A stretch of 64,000 nt of DNA. It comes from Luzula sylvatica. Lineage: Eukaryota > Streptophyta > Magnoliopsida > Poales > Juncaceae. The stretch's first letter is position 1; every line of letters begins with the position of its first letter. The notes under the pieces were generated by a model. It saw nothing but the letters and a program-made list of their open reading frames with translations. It did not search any database and was not told where the DNA came from. Below are positions 58,564 to 64,000 of this stretch, one piece after another. A program made the translations under genes and the position numbers. Location: assembly GCA_946800325.1 (NCBI GenBank), contig OX326961.1:44281415-44345414 (forward strand). The letters run 5' to 3'.

Positions 58564-59365
58564 TGAAATTTTCAAATAACCCCTAATTTTTCTTGAATTT
58601 GCAAAAAAAACCCCTAACTTTTGAGAAATTCCAAAAAAACTTATACATATAAGGTTTTCTTTTCAATTACTCTCGATAGAGATATTTCATAGTATTAAAA
58701 TTGATCAAGTAGTCAAGGCAAATCCAACTAGTTTTCATCAAAGCAAACGAACACCAAAATCATCGTCTTCAAAGGATGATTCTCAGTAGCCGGCAAAGGC
58801 CTCACCTCGGGGGTTTTTGTTCATTCGCTTCAAAAAGAAGAATTTCAAAATGGTCTTTGAGTAACAGAACGTTAACTAGCTGGTATGGAACTAGCACTGG
58901 CTGACGAGGAAGTCCAAATCTAGCAGGCACTATTCATATTTAAATTTAATAAACATACATTTTTATATTAATTTATTAATTTAAAATCACCATAAATATT
59001 TCTTAACATACACTAATTTAAAAAAACTATGTCATATACATAATTTTAATCGTTTATTTATTATATATTTTATCATAGAAAATAAAAATTAAATAAAAAA
59101 ATGATATAAAAATATTCTTGAAATTATCTTAACAAATTAATATTATTCTAGTATTTAATTTTAATATTCAATAGTTGTTAATAAAAATAGTTACTGAATA
59201 GTTTTTTATCTAAATTAACAATGAATGAATCAACAATACCATGAAATATCCCTATAGGGGAGTAATTGAAAATGAAATCTTGTAGGAGATTTTTTGGAAT
59301 TTCTCAAAAGTTAGGGTTTTTTTTGTAAATTCAAGAAAAGTTAGGGGGTTATTTGAAAATTTCCC
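58564..59365. mobile_element. Non-autonomous Mutator-like element (802 bp)
   Basis: Inverted ends of about 100 bp start GTGAAATTTTCAAATAACCCC on the left; the right end, reverse-complemented, starts GGGAAATTTTCAAATAACCCC. A perfect 9-bp duplication TTATTATAA flanks it (58555-58563 and 59366-59374). No transposase is present. Confidence 0.9.
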
Positions 59366-59374
59366 TTATTATAA

Positions 59375-60229
59375 ATATTTTTCTCTTAACGGAGGCCCAG
59401 TTAGGCGGCGCTTGAAAGACGGTTTGCATATTGGCCGCCAGAAAAGATCAATTAAATTTTGTGTTTATATAATTTATTAGTTGAATAATAGAAGACAATG
59501 AAATGTGGGTCTATTTATTTGTCTTTACTTTTTATTTGTTTATTTTTTTGAGAGAAGTAAAATGGAAGTAGGGCTTTGTTGGCTGTGAATATACTTTGAA
59601 GTTTGAATAGGTCTTACTCAAATGGCTCTGGACCAAGAGATTTTTAGTATGTCTAAATTGATTTTTAGCCGCATGATTTTTTATTTAATAGTATTTTATT
59701 TTTACATGACAATTTTTTTTTGGAATTTTCTCAAAATTACATGTGAGTGGAAATTATCTTTTTTTTTGTCAATTTTTGGGAATGTACCTTGATGTTATGG
59801 ACTCATTTTAGTTTTTACTAAAATTTGATAATTAATAATTTTATTCATTTTTATTGAATGACATTCCAAAACTCTTTTCCCCATTTTCATTATGATGTCA
59901 AAGATAATTGAACTCATATGTGTTATTCTCAACCAATTAACTAGGTTAGGAGTCGTTTTTTAAATATTTTTCTTAATTTTGCTTGTATTTTTATGTTCTT
60001 TATGTATATATTTCATATTTGTATAAAATAATATAATGTTTTTATTATATTTTGTTTTAAGTTTTGTGTAACATGAGGAAAAAAAATTCAATTTGCTTTA
60101 GGAGATAAAAGGAATTTAGATAAGTGTTCTTTTTAGATTAAGAAAACTCCTGAGTTTTTGGAGAAATGAAACCAAATTCAAGCCAAGGCCATTTAATTCT
60201 TAATAATTGAGTAAGAAAGATGTATTGTA
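59375..60229. other. Intergenic, no gene seen
   Basis: AT-rich sequence with no supported coding frame, RNA or clear repeat. Confidence 0.5.
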
Positions 60230-60400
60230 TTGTATGGTATAAAAAAGATAAGAATATAATTTGGCCAATTTTAGAGCTAGAAATTAATGGCCAATAATAG
60301 TGCCCTCAAGCAACCAATATTTGTTTCCCACAAGATTCCATGTAAAATTTAATCCCATTAAAGATTAATCTGATTATAGACATAAACCAAACATACCTGT
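60230..60400 (+). repeat. Dispersed repeat, copy 2 (see 57491-57655)
   Basis: Shares TATGGTATAAAAAAGATAAG, AACCAATATTTGTTTCC and the TAAACCAAACATAC end with 57491-57655 in the same orientation, with scattered changes. Confidence 0.75.
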
Positions 60401-60564
60401 GGTTAAGAATTTGATAGAAAAATAAATACATATCTACATTGTTAGTCCATAATAATATATTATTCAATACACATATATGCATTGTTTGTCATAAAAGAGA
60501 GAAAACATCAACAAAATACAAAATATTAATCCTATTCTTTATTTGTTATCAACACGACAAAATA

Positions 60565-60790
60565 AACACGGCCGATGTACTTGAAAGAAAAGAATGGTCG
60601 CACATAACAAAATGCTCCTTATACGAAAGAGAGCAAGAATCAAGAGACCATCTTTTCCTCAAACGTTCGTTCACAAGTGCAACGTGGAAACAAGTTCATG
60701 CACGCTTAAAATGTGGATACCCCGACCCGACAATGCAAAATGCCTTCGAAGGGTGGAAGAGCCACCTCAAAGGGCTCAACAAAGACTAAC
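60565..60790 (+). pseudogene. Small LINE remnant (RVT zinc-binding region)
   Basis: The frame NTADVLERKEW...KCSLYEREQESRDHLFLKRSFTSATWKQV resembles the LINE C-terminal zinc-binding region (LL-x-DRL-x-RKG, C-P-L-C, E-S-x-x-HLF, W). Several metal-binding cysteines are replaced. Nothing else of a LINE is seen nearby. Confidence 0.6.
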
Positions 60791-60833
60791 ACTAAAATTT
60801 TCCAAAACAAAATGGCTAGTCCACAATTCGTAA

Positions 60834-62450
60834 CAAGAAGAGCGATACACGAATCAGCGATATGGTCCAGGGTCCAAAACTGACCGAAACCAGGAGCTCG
60901 GACCTACGAACCAGGGAAGCTTCAAAATACTAACACTAAAATTTTTTCCATAACTACCACTGTAAATCCCGCTCTTTATATATATTAATATAAAACATCT
61001 AAGGTATAGCTTTCACTATCCTTATTTAAAAAAAAAACAAAATTCGAACTCAGGATTTTTTATTATCAGTATATACTATATTCAACGAATTAGACTGCGT
61101 TCTATCGACGATAATCATATTACAAAATTCCACATAATTTTGGAAAAATAACATGCATTCATGTATCTTAAATGTGAGTCCCTATTATGAGGAAACTTTG
61201 GAAAAAAAAAAGATTAAAGACTCGTTCATATTCTAAAAATACTTATTTTGGGTCCACATAAATCGATTATTGCACTTATTTAGGCCAATTGAAACAGACA
61301 TTTCAGAAAAATAATTGATACTGGCATTCATTTCAAGTAGATGACACGAAAAAAAATATTAATGCTACTTTTGTTTGCACGACGCCGTCTGCGACTACGT
61401 ACGTGTCAACTTTCTACAGGCTATTATCGCCAATTAATTAATAAAACCTAATTTCTAATATCCTATTTTCAACCTAATAAAACCTAATTTCTGATATCTA
61501 TTTCAGATTTCTTGAAAGTTTTGTTAATTGTAACTTCTGAAAACTCTTTCAAACAAAATTTGATACATCTCAATAAATATTTATTCTCCTCATAATTCAC
61601 AAATTTCTTTTTTGAGAAAGCAATATAAATGGACTGTCAGTTCCAAATTATACCAGTATGGGCCATGTAGTATTTTTTAGCAATGAGAGAGAGAGACATC
61701 AAAACCAACACACCACTAATATATTCAAAGCATCCAAAATACAAAATCAAAATCAAATCCTAAAAATTGGAGAAAATCTACATCACAACAAAAACTATGG
61801 AGCCCCTGCCATGTCTTCTTATATTTTTATTCGAGACAACTATTTAATAATGATAATAATATTTCATTATTTGTATAAATGATGTTGAATATGTACAATA
61901 ATGTTAAAAGGATATGAAATTGTGGGGTCGAAAGTCTCAATTATAAAAGTAGAGATGTATAAGTGTTTGTACTAGGCATGTGGTGTGGTGTGGCACGTCC
62001 GGACTTATGGTTAGCTTCTTGGCTCGAGTCGATGTGACTGGACCCATGTATGGTCCTTGTGCAGATTGAACCTTGTGATGGATCCATTTTCTCTAATTAG
62101 GGGTTTAGTGTGGTGGTTTGGTTTAATAATTTAGTTCACGGGTCATAGACTCATAGTGTACTTTTGTGTGTATCATAATATGTTGAGAATAATTTAAATA
62201 GAATTATTGAACTCGTTATATTAGATATATCCTTTTTATATCAAAGTATACTTTTGGCATGACTAGAAATAAAAAATGTTGTCCATGTATTCGTAGCTAT
62301 AACATTAGTTCATAGAAAATAAACTTAATTTTTGTTCACACCAATTAATAATATATTTTTAATGGATACGTAAAAAATCTTTTGTATCGAGACAAACAGT
62401 CTTTTTCATTGAGACAAATATTCTCATCGAGACAAATAGTCTTTTTCGTT
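60834..62450. other. Intergenic, no gene seen
   Basis: Low-complexity and AT-rich sequence. Short open frames such as 61658-61882 lack support. At 62388-62450 an approximately 30-bp unit (GAGACAAA(C/T)AGTCTTTTTC) is repeated two to three times. Confidence 0.5.
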
Positions 62451-62459
62451 ATATATATA

Positions 62460-63063
62460 ACGTGTTCGAGAAATCGGCATTGGCGGCCGATTAGTCGTCG
62501 ACTAATTGCTAGTCGATGGTCCGTCGCCTCGATGATCCATTGGCGTTTTGTTCTTGGCGGATTTCCGCCGATAGCCCGCCAAGCATCCGTCGAGACCGTC
62601 AGGTATCTGCCGAGCCGATATCCGCAAGTTATTTATTTTGGACCCGAATATTTTTATAACTTACATTTCTCGTTTTTCTCTTCGTGCAGATGACATTGGG
62701 GCATTTTTTCTTTCTTGAAGGAAAATGCAATAGGGATATTTTTTCGTATTGTGTGGATTTTGTGATGATCTTATGTTATTTGCTATTTTATTACATTATT
62801 TGGACTTTTTGTTATGTGTTTTAAATTAGAATTTGAGATTACGTATATTTTGTGACGTAGTGTATTTTATTAGTTAAATTATATGAAATTAATTAAAAAA
62901 AAATATGATCAGTATTTTTCTATAATTAATTTTGGTATGAAATATGTAAAAAAGTAAAATCCGTCGAGATCCGTCGAGATTTCCGATTAATCCCGATTAA
63001 TCGTCCTTGGCGCTTGATGGTCTCCTACCGACTAGCGAGCGCCGAGCGATTTCTGTAACATTG
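62460..63063. mobile_element. hAT-like MITE (about 0.6 kb)
   Basis: The left end ACGTGTTCGAGAAATCGGC and the right end GCGATTTCTGTAACATTG are imperfect inverted copies. The flanks are TATATATA on both sides (62452-62459 and 63064-63071), an 8-bp duplication that is weak evidence because of its simple sequence. The interior ends are rich in TCGTCGACTAATTG and CGATTAATCGG motifs. Confidence 0.6.
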
Positions 63064-63214
63064 TATATATATACAAAAGAATCGATTAATGTATTACATG
63101 AATATGCACTTTAAATACATATCATCAATAGAAACACGACGCGTTAATATTTGAATTTTTCAGTTTTGATCGCATTTGTCCAATTTTAATTGCATTTGTG
63201 CATTCCAAACGCAC

Positions 63215-63235
63215 GACACACACACACACACACAC

Positions 63236-63297
<62 letters not shown>
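63215..63297. repeat. (CA)n(TA)n microsatellite
   Basis: AC repeats with a single break (63215-63279), followed by AT repeats to 63297. The cysteine/valine-rich open frames on the minus strand come from this repeat. Confidence 0.97.
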
Positions 63298-63604
63298 AAT
63301 TATCATACAAAAGATATTAAATCTTGATCCATTAGTGTAAAAAAAAATTATCTTAAAAAATATATCATACACATAAAGGTATATTATACATATGAAAAGG
63401 TATAACATGTATTTGTATTTAAAAAATATATATCATACATAGAAAATGTATATGATAAATCTAAAAAATTATAACAAACAAATATATTCATAAATGTAAT
63501 AAAAAAATATAACATATATTGTATTTAAAAAAAAAATATTATACATCTAAAACATATAAGACACATTAGAAAAGGTAAAACACATAAATATATATCATTT
63601 ATCT

Positions 63605-63834
63605 GAGGATGGCTAAGATACTTAATTAAGTATCATTGGTTTGGTACTTAGAACTTTTTGACCATTAGATTTGCTTTGAGATTTGTGTATTTAATGATTA
63701 TCATAAACTGATATGGAAATAATTAATGATGAGTATATATAGCATTAAAAACACAAATCTCAAAGCAAATCTAATGATTAAAATATCCTAAGTACCAAAC
63801 CAATGATACTTAATTGAGTATCTTAGCCATCCTC
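63605..63834. mobile_element. Foldback MITE (230 bp) with 9-bp duplication
   Basis: Inverted ends of about 90 bp start GAGGATGGCTAAGATACTTA and end TAAGTATC-like sequence closing CTTAGCCATCCTC. The duplication CATTTATCT flanks it exactly (63596-63604 and 63835-63843). The whole unit can fold into a long hairpin. The 9-bp duplication suggests it is moved by a Mutator-like transposase. Confidence 0.88.
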
Positions 63835-64000
63835 CATTTATCTAAATAAGGTATAAAATCTTGTTGAATGACCGCATGCGTTTTGGAATGTGCCGGAATG
63901 CACAAAATTCAATCAAAATAAAAAAAAATCAATTATCACATATCGCTCTTCGTACTCATGAATACACAATTTTTTCCCACATACAAAAAGAAAAGAAAAA

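Noticed and set aside
63125..63408. Cysteine/valine-rich frames on the minus strand
   Set aside because: They are translations of the CA/TA microsatellite.

Overview
The window looks like nuclear DNA of a flowering plant, most likely a eudicot. It is AT-rich, packed with nested LTR retrotransposons, DNA transposons and MITEs, and holds only a few spaced host genes whose introns are short and plant-like. No RNA genes, CRISPR arrays or bacterial signals were seen. All calls come from reading the sequence by eye; no database or alignment program was run.

Bases 1-27148 are one nest of transposons. A minus-strand Ty1/copia element (here B) runs from before the window to 27148. A second copia element (A, plus strand, 1498-18226) inserted into the 3' untranslated part of B and made a CAATG target duplication. 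A was then hit by two non-autonomous CACTA transposons (5051-8623, TSD ACA; 11214-13850, TSD TAG) and by a Gypsy-like LTR that survives as a solo LTR inside A's 3' LTR (15264-17839, TSD GTGCA). B was hit by a third CACTA element in its RNase H region (18948-21376, TSD GAT). Both copia elements are dead: A's gag-pol is heavily decayed, while B's is still readable with a few stops and frameshifts.

Bases 27149-34200 hold pieces of further LTR elements: a likely LTR at 27700-29888 with a nested hAT MITE, an inverted LTR pair around a gag-like remnant (29889-31490), and a likely solo LTR near 32640-33631. Several of these LTRs carry arrays of a short perfect palindrome, with a different sequence in each family.

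Bases 34200-51200 are the gene-bearing part. It contains a three-exon gene for an unrecognised membrane protein of 306 residues (minus strand, 34217-36420), a 5'-truncated copia element with an almost open pol frame (37459-40363), an adenine/guanine permease of the AZG1 type with one GC-AG intron (41453-43165), a hAT MITE full of trinucleotide repeats, a 0.6-kb tandem duplication, and a CBL-interacting protein kinase gene (CIPK, minus strand, 49147-50475) with a likely intron in its 5' leader.

Bases 51200-64000 hold a 5'-truncated LINE, a Mutator-like element carrying a damaged plant-mobile-domain gene (53534-56924), a short MULE with 9-bp duplications (58564-59365), hAT-type and small MITEs, a second LINE scrap and a CA/TA microsatellite. 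The host genes show no sign of working together; the shared theme is repeated transposon invasion of a gene-poor plant region.
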